From Apostichopus japonicus (taxonomy: Eukaryota > Echinodermata > Holothuroidea > Aspidochirotida > Stichopodidae), in contig NC_092576.1 in the NCBI RefSeq assembly GCF_037975245.1, positions 17,690,111 through 17,754,110 on the forward strand: DNA of 64,000 nt, given 5' to 3'. This document shows positions 10,236-21,465 of the stretch, piece after piece; the first letter of the stretch is position 1, and every line of letters starts with the position of its first letter. The translations under genes were made by a program, and so were the position numbers. The notes under the pieces were generated by a model. The model made no database searches. It saw only the letters and a list, made by a program, of their open reading frames with translations, and was not told the origin of the DNA.

Positions 10236-12000
10236 TTAATTTATACATCTATTTACCAAAATTAATACAAAAAGAACGACATGTTTCGAAAGTAGCGTAA
10301 TACGTTTTAATGAGACCAATTTTGAAAGAATACGGAATGAAACTGACAAATTGGTTAGTAACCCTGAGTACGTGGGCTTATGATAAACGGAAGTGTTGCA
10401 ATGACCAATGTTGCTGACAAACACATCCAAAAAAGGTAGCGTACTGTCTTTTTGCTTCTCAATAGTGAATTTTATGTTAGGGTGCCGGGTATTGATAAAT
10501 TGAAGGAAATCGATGGCTTCACCCTCATTTCGGAAAAGACAGTAAATATCGTCAACATATCTGCGGTAGTGATAAGGTTTAGATGGGGCAGATGAATCAT
10601 TCAGAAATTGTTTCTCCAAATGACCAATGAAGAGATTTGCCAACACCGGTGCTAATGATGAACCCATTGCCAAACCGTCCACTTGATCATAGTAATAACC
10701 ATTGAATTAAAAATGCGTTTGTGAGGTATCAAACATGAATAGTTTCTGGAGATCCCGCCTTTCAATACCAATGCCTGAAATTTTATGCATGGTGGCATCG
10801 ATTGCAATATCAACAGTTTCAGAAAGTGGAATGTTGGTAAATAAACTAACTACATCGTATGATACCATGTAATGATCAGATATGTCCATAGATGTATTTT
10901 CCTGGACAAAAGAGAAAGAATCCTGAGTTCAATAATCGAGATAAATGTTGGGTGATATAAGATCACTCAAAAACTTTGCCAAATTATAATTATAAGTACC
11001 AATACTTGAAACAATAGGACGAAAAGTATGAAATGAATTGTTATTAGTACATTTGTGAATTTTAGGCAGTCCATAAATTCTGGCAGGATGAGATACTGTA
11101 GGGTAAATGTTCATGTAAGTGTCCTCCGGGAAAAACCCTGAGCCCTTGAGCTTTCTTAGAAATCTTTGTAGCTGTCCTTCTCTGCGTAGCGTTGGATCAA
11201 TTTTTATTTTCTTGAACCTTGTTTCATCGTTGATTATTGAGCTAATTCCCTCGTTGTAAGCTTGACGATCGATAATAACAACTCCGTTACCTATGCCAGG
11301 TTTTAGAATGGCGATGCTTGAATCACTTTTAAGTTTCTTCAAAATCTTGTACTTCTTCATATCAGTAGTCGAGGGCTTGAAGGTAAGCCAGATGTGTTTT
11401 GACGACTCCGGCGTGTGCAGGATCCTTGAGATTACTTTTTACGAATTTGTGGATGAGTTCAAAGCTGGTAAGAGCATTAGATTTCTTAGGAAGGGTGGGT
11501 GGATCCCAAAACTGAGTCCATATTTTAGGACAATTTCTTCATCTTGGCTCAGTTGGTAAGAGGAGAAGTTCTTAATGATTTCGTGACTACGGAAAGTAAG
11601 TGTTGAATTTCTAGTAAAGCGTTTAAGTTTACTTTCCTGTCCGGCGATGAAATTGCGTGAAATTCGTTCCACATTAAAGTCGATTGCTTTCTTGAGAATA
11701 CACCAATCGAGGCCAGTCACTTTTTGTCGGACATTTTGGATATCCTTTGCCAACTGATTGGCAAGAGTGGCTTTCTCCTTGCAAAGTTTGTTGAGTGCAA
11801 TCTTTAAAGTCTCTTTCTGATTAAAAGGATGTCAACATTGTCCGCATGATGGATCGTGAAGCATAAGAACTTCGGAAAAACGCCAAACTGGCGGCAGTTC
11901 CTGAGAAAATTAATGTCCAGTTCTGCTTTGCGGACTTTGATGCATAGTTTTACGGGCTTACGAAGCTGAGGAATGGATAGCAATGCAATATATTTTTGTG
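10236..12000 (-). pseudogene. Penelope-type reverse transcriptase, nonsense-mutated
   Basis: One continuous minus-strand frame from about 11760 to 10236 interrupted only by in-frame stops (at about 11436, 10926 and 10707), with more N-terminal sequence visible up to about 12000 (LDINFLRNCRQFGVFPKFL). RT motifs run in order: RIYGLPKIHK, VSYDVVSLFTNIP (motif A aspartate), GLAMGSSLAPVLANLF (motif B) and YRRYVDDIYCLF (catalytic YVDD). These are typical of Penelope-like RTs, which copy the element RNA at nicked DNA. No frameshift was needed to follow it, so inactivation is recent or few-step. The GIY-YIG domain is missing. Confidence 0.82.
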
Positions 12001-12122
12001 CAACATCGTGGATAATATTCCAAATGGTCTACCTAGCACAAAACTCGATATTAAAAAAAATTGGAAACACCACAGACTTTAACTTATACATCTATTTACC
12101 AAAATTAATACAAAAAGAACGA

Positions 12123-12154
12123 CATGTTTCGAAAGTAGCGACTTTCATCATCAG
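12123..12154 (-). ncRNA. candidate hammerhead ribozyme core in the pLTR
   Basis: On the minus strand CTGATGA is followed by a potential stem II (GAAAG / CTTTC around TCGCTA) and then GAAAC, matching the CUGAUGA...GAAA core. Hammerhead motifs in pLTRs of Penelope-like elements are established. Stem I and stem III cannot be paired cleanly by eye (one-base bulge next to stem II, weak stem III), so activity is uncertain. The same motif is at 34725-34756 in block B. Confidence 0.45.
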
Positions 12155-12411
12155 GTTACAAACGCAAAATGAACGAGTAATACCAAACAAGTGTACACTA
12201 GCAATAACACACAAGGACAATTAAATTAACTCAACAAAGATAGCACTGGACAGTCAAGCTGTTTGTTGAGAATAGGTTTATCCCAATTGATAAGTAGGCT
12301 TTCTTTGATCCTTAGCTGGAGTTTAGTGGGAGCTTAGTCGTTAATTTTGAATGAGTTGTTGTCACATAGCCGCTCACAGTTGGTAAATTTATCTAAGTGT
12401 TTGTAAATATG

Positions 12412-12535
<124 letters not shown>

Positions 12536-12619
12536 CGAAAATCCATTTACTTATTTTCTAAAACTTACTCCTTATTTGTCAATTATTAGTTATATCTTAA
12601 CTCTCTGGTTTTCTCTAAT

Positions 12620-12622
<3 letters not shown>

Positions 12623-12703
<81 letters not shown>
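12623..12703. repeat. (TA)n microsatellite
   Basis: A second TA tract, separated from the first by about 90 bp that recurs in block B in both orientations (35925-35990 and 36300-36375). Confidence 0.9.
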
Positions 12704-12709
12704 CTAACT

Positions 12710-12962
12710 TGGTCTCAATACCGACATTCAATCCCAAATAACGATACGTACAACATTGTATAAAAGACGTATTCAAAAGAGATACAAATACGACCAAAAT
12801 GGTCGGAGCCAGGGCTACTACCGAAACCAACGATTCAGAACGGGAGCGAAAACTGATTCACAAGTCTCGAGATCAGATTCAGCTGAGCTGGTGAGCAGAT
12901 GTCACGTGACCTGCAATACTTACGTCACTGTCCACTGTCATATGTGGCTAAAAACAGTGACT
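12710..12962. promoter_or_regulatory. conserved block with E-box and CRE-like words
   Basis: Contains the palindrome GTCACGTGAC (12901) and TTACGTCACTG (12920), which resemble a USF/TFE-type E-box and a CREB/ATF site. Conserved at 36485-36745 and, truncated, at 54600-54830. It may be an old promoter or simply part of a repeat; no transcription start can be assigned. Confidence 0.3.
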
Positions 12963-14047
12963 TGTAGTCTAAAGAATTAGAGGGCGACATACATGATTAC
13001 CAACATCACACTATCCCCCTCTCACTCCTTAAATTGTCCCCAAGTTATGAGAACAGCGTAGTAAGGATCACTAATTTGACACATATTTAAAATCAGTATA
13101 TACTAATACAATACATTAAACTGTATGAATACAAACTATAATAAAAACAAAGTATATCTAATAGTTCCTTTCGTGCATACGAGACCCTATACACTCAACA
13201 ACATAAGGTCAGAACCTACTTTTGAGATAAAAACACATCTCATGTCGATCTGTACCGACTAAACGTATTGCTTTCCACGAGAGTTTACTATCCTCGTACC
13301 TTTCTACTTGCACCGTTTCAAAATATCTTTCCAAATAAAAAACTATTCGATGGTGATGATACCGGAGATCTGTAGAAATATAAATGCCTTCTTCCTCCAG
13401 TAATTATTGTACTGCGCAGTGCGCACGCGCGCTACAATATTGGGAATACTAGCCCGCTCCATTATCTACATGGTTGGCTGGTGTATGCCAGCTCAACATA
13501 CACCCTTCATAGCATATCTCAAATTCACTGGTTTGCTACGAAGGCAAAAATCCAGACCAAGATTTGCAAAGAATTGTGGGGGCGAACAGTTAATTCTGCC
13601 ATGTAAATAAAATAGATCTCCTTGAGTAGCACACTTCTTTAAAACAATTCGTAAATTCTCTAACATTTGAACGCATTTGAGTTAACAACATCTTGCAGAA
13701 AGTTGCAAGCAAGAAACGTGAATGGTATTTATCCGCAACGACCTTGCGTTATCAATACTAATTCAGCTCTTGCAACATACTAGGCACTTGTAACGTTATT
13801 ATTGTACCTATATGGTTGGCCGTGTACGTTTATGGCATATAATGTGTTTTAATGATGACTAACCAGGGCCAGGAAATCGACCAAGCAGTTTTTACTAGGC
13901 CGTCGAGTTATATTTGTGCAATGTTATAGAGAAGACATGTACATTATATTCTTTAGATTAAAAGGGCATAAGGCCTTCGGTGTAAACTCGTAAAATATCG
14001 TCATCTAGCAGCGGGGTTATGTAGCGGCGTAATTTGACACCGCTACT
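12963..14047. other. no gene recognised
   Basis: 12963-13615 is the right end of block A (matched at 36746-37380). 13616-14047 is single-copy in this window up to the insertion site of the P-like elements. Short open frames here are not conserved. Confidence 0.5.
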
Positions 14048-15945
14048 GTTTCCGTCAGAGCCGTATATAGAGAGAGTTTGGCCAACCATGTAACCGATTT
14101 GGATTGGTCGAGAGGGAAAACGCCCACACAGGGTGGTAAAATAGGTCCACTTGAAAACTTTATAGCAGGCGACACGCATACTCACAGTGTATAGACTATC
14201 GTTTGTGTACACGAAAAAGTACGAAATTATGAAAGAAATGGTGCTGGGGATGCTGCAATCGGTCAGAACATGGATATTGTTGTTTGATTTTCCGACTGAC
14301 CATAAAAGAAGAGGAATTTTTTGGAAGTAGAAAGAACAAGATGGAGATCTAATGAAAAAAAAGTCTGTGTAGCACTAGGCCCATACTAGCCATAGGCCCT
14401 AGTGTAATACGAGTAATGTACAAGCAATGCGAGAATTTTACGTTCAGACTGGTTTCTGTAATTACATTCATGGCAATTCTCTCTCGTTTTACGATCCGCA
14501 AATTCGATTTCATTATGCCAGCTCTCCTAATCATAGGCATGGCAGTTTCAGTCGCACATATAGTTATCCTAATTCCTAGTTATTGTATGCCTAGGCTATG
14601 CCTAGCCTAAAAAAGTATGTTTAATGTAAAAGGGTGGGCTAGCCTCTAGGCCCTAATCCTTAGTTAAGCCGGAAGCATAAGTTAAGCTTGGGCTTAGTTA
14701 GACCTGGACCATTCTTGCTATTACTACAACTGTTATAGCACATTACATAATATGGCACAGTATAAGGCCCAATTAAACTAGGCCTAAGGAAAACAAAGTA
14801 GCCTAGGCCTAAACTAGTTAGGCTAGGTGTATACTCATTGGCAACTTGTGAGCTGTGTACACATACAGGCCTAATTATATAGACCCTTTGATGATCTTGG
14901 TTTGCGTTAATTGTCAGCATTGGCCTAGCCTTTTTAGGCTAACATGAATTCAGCCTAATTTGTTCTTCTTCAAAATTATAGCCTATGCCTTGATTTAATT
15001 TGGATGCAGTCAACTATCATTTATCAAAGTAGCAGGGGCCTAGGCTACGTTTCAAAGACCACTAGGCCAAGGCTAAGTATGGTACTGGTAGCCTAGCCTT
15101 AGTCATGTTTATTGCAAAGACTACCCTACACTCTTGTCTTGGTCACTGAATTATCTTAAGAGCCCTGTCACCACATGTTGATAAAGAAATGTTCAAACTA
15201 TTGCGTAGGCCTAGCTTAGGCAATGCACGGTTTCGTTTGACTGTTTTAAAGGAAGACTTGAAAAGTTAGTGTTAACTGGTATTTCATTAATAAGCAAAAC
15301 TGTCTGTGCATTCCAATGGAGTGCAAATTAAGAGGGGGGGGGGGATGCAGTATGATACACCTTTCAAGTTTTAACACATTATAAATGCACTTATGCCAGA
15401 AAGTCATTGCATCAGTAACTCCTTATTCCCATAATTGACACCCACATTGACGATTGAAGTTAAAAAAATCTTTTTAAATTATCTTTAGACAGTAAATTTT
15501 AACTTCCTGAATTTCAGGACTTTTTTTACAAATCAAAGGTGACATGTGCTCTGAAGAAAAACTCCTAACATAAAAAGCCACAGTTAGCAGACTGTGATAA
15601 AGACGAACCTGGTGAGTGACTACTAGACTGAAATCCAGTTCCTGCAACCACAGCAATAAAGTCTTTGCCAATGCACTTGTGTGTTTGAAACTTTCAAATG
15701 GACACTCAATGGCAGTTGGTTAAGATATAAGGTTTTACCTTCATCATGGGGAGTTGAAGGGAATCTGCCTCATCATCTGAATAATGGACTCAAGGATAGC
15801 AACAAATCATGATTGGATAATGATTTTGAGCAAGTAAATATCTGGCAATTTGAAAGTTTGTATTATGTTTTTACATATTATTTAAGCTGTTTAGCTCACA
15901 CACAAGCAAATGATCAAGTGACAACAACCGATGCAGTATATTTAA

Positions 15946-16302
15946 AGGTATTGAAGACTCGCCCTAAACCGCATGCCGCGCTCTGAAAAAGTTTACTTTC
16001 CGTTGCTTGCAAGTGAAGTTTTTTTTTTGTGTCGCTACAAAATGCAGACAGTAATGTAACCTGATACCTTGTTATCTTTTATTTAGACCTGAGATGTCCA
16101 CGCTGCTATGTGCACTGTGTTGTGGGTATTGACCGTGATGTTTGTATGGACTGTACACTAATGTCTATTTACAGATGGTAGCAAGTTGTGTGTGTATTTT
16201 CTGGGATCAATGGTGGTGTCTAACACTTCTGTTACACCGCATTCGAAACTAGGTCAGATAACCGGCATGAGACGTTTCTTTGTGCGGGAGTCTTCACACC
16301 CT
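15946..16302. mobile_element. TTAA-flanked MITE, nested in P-like copy 1
   Basis: Imperfect TIRs (AGGTATTGAAGACTCG at the left; its complement-like AGTCTTCACACCCT at the right) flanked by TTAA on both sides (15942-15945, 16303-16306). A TTAA target duplication is typical of piggyBac-type elements. The other copies are at 20032-20389, 60688-61045 and, internally deleted, 61183-61333. Confidence 0.75.
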
Positions 16303-16572
16303 TTAAGGAGAAGTATTTATATCCCATAAATAGAGAAAGAATTATGTTTCAATTGGTAGCATGCAACTTAAAATTTTGCAAACATTAGATACAATCAAAC
16401 AATAACAAGGTTCATTTACAAGGTAATCTGCTGCCCTTTATTTCACATTAGTCTGTCACATCAGAAGGTCACAGCTTTCAATAATTATACAAACAAACTC
16501 CCTTGATGGGTGCTTGGTTAGATTCCTGCAATTTTCAAGTTTATCAATGTAATAAGTTCTGAATGTGGCAAT

Positions 16573-17110
16573 GTGGAGAAGCTTTGGGATAATCTGTGGA
16601 TAAGACTGACAGACTATCAACAAGATTCCACATCCATGCAACTCCAACTGTTTCCTTCACCTCCTTGCAGATGTACCACATGTCCAAAAAAAAAGTCAGC
16701 ATTGGTTAATGTAATTAAAATCTGGCTTCCTCCTGAGCTGGCAAATACACATGAATTGTCAAGTACAGAGGTCAGTGTGAAACCACTGAAAGATCTTCTC
16801 AGCTTTCAAGAAAACAAAGACTTGAAGCCAAATTGACAGAGGCCACACTGATACCATTCCACTCTCATAAGATGAAGGTATCACACACACTTCATTTTGC
16901 TTCTGCGATGCAGTGCCTGGTAGACTGTGAGGGTCACCCAATGGATGTTTTAACAACTGCCTGGTTTATAGAGCTCTGCAACAGATAATTCATCCTGATG
17001 TCTAGTCGTCATCCTGTCATGGCCTTGAGCAAGTTGAACCCACTTCAACACAAAGCAGCTATTGAATTCTTGTCTAGGTACTGTCAAATCCACATCACCA
17101 TCATTGCTGG
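16573..17110 (+). pseudogene. P-element-type transposase remnant, copy 1
   Basis: The plus strand encodes DNLWIRLTDYQQDSTSMQLQ and, after a Cys pair region, VKPLKDLLSFQENKDLK. A deletion of about 7-8 bp at 16828 and a premature TGA then break the frame. Sequence resembling KMKVSHTLHF and the RNase-H-like C-terminal region (TAWFIELCN) follows in another frame. Comparison with copy 2 shows that each copy carries different damage, so neither encodes an intact protein. Confidence 0.55.
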
Positions 17111-18582
17111 TTCCAGCTACGTCGACCATAATAAAAGAGTACAATGAGGGTTTTTTAATTCACCCAACAGAGCTTGCATTCCAGTACCTTTGGGCAGCTG
17201 AAAAGATATTCAGAAATTGTTATATAAGTGTGTTTGTATGCATGCATATGTGTGATTTTCTTGCTTTACAGAACAGCTCCATTTTGATAAGCTATGTAAC
17301 GTGGAAACCTGCCAATCATATGTTTGAAATAGGACAGGCTGAAACGATTCTTAAATGAAACGCTTAACGACTTCTTGCATTTTTAAACATCACTGTTCAG
17401 GTAAGGCCAGTAAGGGCAGTATGAAGAATAAGTAACAATTAATAATTATCATTATGGCCATTTGCTGTCTGCATAATAACAAACCGAATGATGTCATCAG
17501 CCCTGTGCTCAGTTGACAACACTGACAAGTAGGCACACTATGTCAGTGTGATCCATGAAACCTTATTATGGACATGACCGTATAGTATATATGTTAATGG
17601 AAAATACATAAGCTACAACATACACCAGTATTCAGTTGTTGCAGGGTTTTTTTTTCTCGACAGACCCATTCAATCTGTTGCACCTACTATAGCATAGTAC
17701 TACATTCCTGAGAAATTAACACCACAATATCAGTCTTAGGTTTTCCCACAGACTCCCAACTATTGCTAACTCCTACATTCAAGTATATAGTTTAGTTTAA
17801 TAGAAAAAAGACCAGGAGAGACATTCAAGTCCCCATTAAGGACCCTAAGGCTATACGAGAGGAATAAAACCGAGGACATCAAATGTCATACCCAATTACA
17901 ATGCTTAATGTACTCATCCAAAGTATTCTTAAACCCATTCACACTACTTGCAATTCAACCTTCTCAGGCAAACCATTCCATCCATTCACAACCCTTGTAT
18001 AAGTTGTATTAGACTTTAGAGAAAAAGTTATGCCGAATATTAATCCTACTATGTAACTTCTGGAGTTTAATACAATGACCTCTGGTACAACTACTTTTGG
18101 CAAACCTGAAAAGATCAGTGAAGCATAAATTGTCTTTTTATGTGTAGGCCTACTTTATTTAATTGAAGGATCTATTAATGTAGGCCTGATGCTATAGTTG
18201 TGCGTCTGTAATCTAGCCTAGCCAGGACTGTGATGTGTGCTTTTCGTTTGTATGACTAAAGTAGGACTAGTAGTATGAGGCGTAAAATAAAACAAGTGTA
18301 ATGACAGGTTTTCAGCTAGTTTTCTATGCATTTCAGGTGTGAAGGTAAACGTAAACTTTGTCATTAACTAATGCATACTCTAATTCATTACCTGATATCC
18401 ATTTTGTTCCTCGTATGCCTGTCAAAATCTGACATTCTGAGTCGCTTCGTTTGTTCGCAACGAGCACAGTGTGCAAAGCTGCTATATATTGTGTGTGGTG
18501 TTTTTCGTGTTTCGCGCAACTGGTAACGACAACTGGACCTATTTTGATGCCCATGGTTTGCGTGTGACGTCACAAATCGCCA

Positions 18583-18652
18583 GTTGGCCAAACTCTCTCT
18601 ATATACGGCTCTGGTTTCCGTCAGAGCCGTATATAGAGAGAGTTTGGCCAAC
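18583..18652. repeat. perfect 31-bp hairpin at the P-like tandem junction
   Basis: The right TIR of copy 1 (18583-18613) and the left TIR of copy 2 (18622-18652) are exactly complementary and are separated only by the 8-bp GTTTCCGT. Single-stranded DNA or RNA across it would fold into a 31-bp stem. Confidence 0.95.
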
Positions 18653-20031
18653 CATGTAACCGATTTGGATTGGTCGAGAGGGACAACGCCCACACAGGGT
18701 GGTAAAATAGGTCCACTTGAAAACTTTATAGCAGGCGACAGGCATACTCACAGTGTATAGACGTTCGTTTGTGTACACGAAAAAGTACGAAATTATGAAA
18801 GAAATGGTGCTGGGGATGCTGCAATCGGTCAGGACATGGATTTTGTTGTTTGCTTTTCCGACTGACCATGAAAGAAGAAGAATTTTGGAAGTAGAAAGAA
18901 CAAGGTGGAGATCTAATGAAAAAAATCTGTGTAGCCTAGGCCGCCGTAGCCCTAGTAGTACTATAATACGAGTAATGTACAAGCAATGAGAGAATTTTAC
19001 GTTCAGACTGGTTTTTAAATTTGTAATTACATTATGGCTATTCTCTCTCGTTTTACGATCCACAAATTCTATTTTATTGTGCCAGCTTTCCTAATCATAT
19101 GCACGGCAGTTTCAGTCGCACATATAGCTATCCTAATTCCTAGTTATTGTATGCCTGGGTTATGCCTAGCCTAAAATGTATAACTTTTAGTTTAATGTAA
19201 AAGGGTGGGCCCGGATTAGCGTAAAGCCCTAATCCTAAGTTAAGCCCGAAGCATAAGTTAGGTCTGGGCTTAGTTAGGCCTGGACCATTCTTGCTATTAC
19301 TACAACTGTTATAGCACATTACATAATATGGCACAGTATAAGGCCCAATTAAACTAGGCCTAAGGAAAACAAAGTAGCCTAGGCCTAAACTAGTAAGGCT
19401 AGGTCTATATTCATTGGCTACTTTGTTAATATTGGTTAAATGGTCTTGGTTTGAAATGTTCATCGTCAGCATTGGCCTAGCCTATTTAGGCTAACATGAA
19501 TTCAGCCTAATTTTTTCTTCCTCAAAAGTATAGCCTAGGCCTTGGTTTAATTTGGATGCAGTCAACTATCATTTACAAAAGTAGCATGGGCCTAGGCTAC
19601 ATTTCAAAGATCACTAGGCCAAGGCTAATTATGGTACTGGTAGCCTAGCATTAGTTATGCCAAGTTAGCAGACTGTGTTAAAGACAAACCTAGTGAGTGA
19701 CTATTAGACTGAAATCCAGTTCCTGCAACCACAGCAATAAAGTCTTTGTTTTAATCAATGCACTTGTGTGTTTGAAACTTCCAAATAGACACTCAGTGGC
19801 AGTTGGTTAAGATATAAGGTTTTACCTTCATCATGGAGAGTTGCAAGGAATCTGCCTCATCATCTGAATAATGGACTCAAGGATAGCATCAAATCATGAT
19901 TGGATAATAATTTTGAGCAAGTAAATATCTGGCAATTTGAATGTTTGTATTAATTTTTACATATTATTTAGGCTGTTTTGCTCACACACAAGCAAATGAT
20001 CAAGTGACAACAACCGACGCAGTATATTTAA

Positions 20032-20389
20032 AGGCATTGAAGACTCGCCCCAAACCGCGTGCCGCGCTCTGAAAAAGTTTACTTTCCGTTGCAAGTGAAG
20101 TTTTCTTCTTGTCGCTACAAAATGCAGACAGTAATGAAACCTTATACCTTATTAATTGTTATCTTTTATCTAGACCTGAGATGTCCACGCTGCTATGTGC
20201 ACTGTGTTGTGGGTATTGACCATGATGTATGCATTGACTGTACACTAATGTCTATTTACCGACGGTAGCAAGCTGTGTGTGTATTTTCTGGGATCAATGG
20301 TGGTGTCTAACACTTCTGTTACACCGCATTCGAAACTAGGTCAGATTAACGGCATTGGACGTTTCTTTGTGCGGGAGTCTTCACACCCT
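20032..20389. mobile_element. TTAA-flanked MITE, nested in P-like copy 2
   Basis: Same element at the same internal position as in copy 1, with TTAA at 20028-20031 and 20390-20393. The shared position shows that it was present before the two P-like copies separated. Confidence 0.75.
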
Positions 20390-20589
20390 TTAAGGAGAAG
20401 TATTTATATCCCATTTATAGAGAAAGAATTATGTTTCAATTGGTAGCATGCAACTATAAATTTGCAAACATTAGATACAATCAAACAAATAACAAGGTTC
20501 ATTTACAAGGTAATCTACTGCCCTATATTTCACATTAATCTGTCACATCAGAATGTCACAGCTTTCAATAATTATACAAACAAACTCCC

Positions 20590-21465
20590 TTGATGGGTGC
20601 TTGGTTAGATTCCTGCAATTTTCAAGTTTTCAATGTAATAAGTTCTGAATGTGGCAATGTGGAGAAGCTTTGGGATAATCTGTGGATAAGACTGACAGAC
20701 TATCAACAAGATTCCACATCCATGCAACTCCAACAACTTCCTGCACCTCCTTGCAGATGTACCAAATGTCCAAAAAAAAAGTCAGCATTGGTTAATGCAC
20801 TTAAATCTGGCTTCCTTCTCAGCTGGCAAATACACATGAATCGTCAAGTACAGAGGTCAGTGTGAAACCACTGAAAGATCTTCTCAGCTTTCAAGAAAAC
20901 AAAGACTTGAAGCTATCTCTCAAATTAACAGAGGCCACACGTACACCATCCAGCTCTCATAAGATGAAGGTATCACACACACTTCATTTTGCTTCTGTGA
21001 TGCGGTGCCTGGTAGACTGTGAGGGTCACCCAATGGATGTTTTAACAACTGCCTGGTTTATAGAGCTCTGCAACAGATGGTTCAACCTGATGTCGAGTCG
21101 TCATCCTGTCATGGCCTTGAGCAAAGTGAACCCATTTCAACACAAAGCAGCTTTTAAAGTGCTTGTCAGACAAACTTTGTCTAGGTACTGTCAAATCCAC
21201 ATCACCATCATTGCTGGTTCCAGATAAGCCGACCATAATAAAAGACTACAATGAGGGTTGTTTAATTCACCCAACAGAGCTTGCAATCCAGTACCTTTGG
21301 GCAGCTGAAAAGATATTCAGAAACTGTTATATGGGTGTGTTTGTGTGCATGCATATGTGTGATTTTCTTGCTTTACAGAACAGCTCCATTTTGATAAGCT
21401 ATGTAACGTGGAAACCTGCCAATCATATGTTTGAAAGAGGACAGGCTGAAACGGTTCTTAAATGA
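20590..21465 (+). pseudogene. P-element-type transposase remnant, copy 2
   Basis: Two plus-strand frames, 20590-20865 and 20862-21227, are separated by a 1-bp deletion near 20800 relative to copy 1. The second frame gives KMKVSHTLHFASVMRCL followed by TTAWFIELCNRWFNLMSSRH, which matches the KMKV...TA.FI..N..FD.LNSR pattern of P/THAP9 transposases (RNase-H-like region with insertion). No THAP domain was found in the 5' part. The remnant continues to about 21465 in a third frame. Confidence 0.55.

Larger units (their letters stand above)
10213..12390 (-). mobile_element. Penelope-like retroelement fragment with flanking pLTRs
   Basis: Minus-strand element. Two direct copies of a pLTR-like sequence (10213-10297 and 12048 to about 12390; shared word ACGACATGTTTCGAAAGTAG) bracket a reverse transcriptase region. 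The GIY-YIG endonuclease expected at the C terminus is absent here; a fragment of one is found in block B. Both outer edges meet (TA)n tracts. Block B has only one pLTR at the same site (34656-34990), as expected for recombination between pLTRs or absence of the RT unit. Confidence 0.78.
14056..18613 (+). mobile_element. P-like DNA transposon, copy 1
   Basis: Bounded by perfect 31-bp terminal inverted repeats (14056-14086 starting CAGAGCCGTATATAG; 18583-18613 ending ATACGGCTCTG) and by the 8-bp direct repeat GTTTCCGT at 14048-14055 and 18614-18621. 4558 bp. It carries a decayed P-type transposase exon and a nested TTAA-type MITE. TIR length and TSD size agree with P elements. A hAT origin would also give 8 bp and a CAG start, but the coding remnant favours P. 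Tandem to copy 2. Confidence 0.8.

Noticed and set aside
20059-20268. 69-codon frame inside the TTAA MITE, with several Cys
   Set aside because: Not maintained in the other three MITE copies; non-autonomous element.
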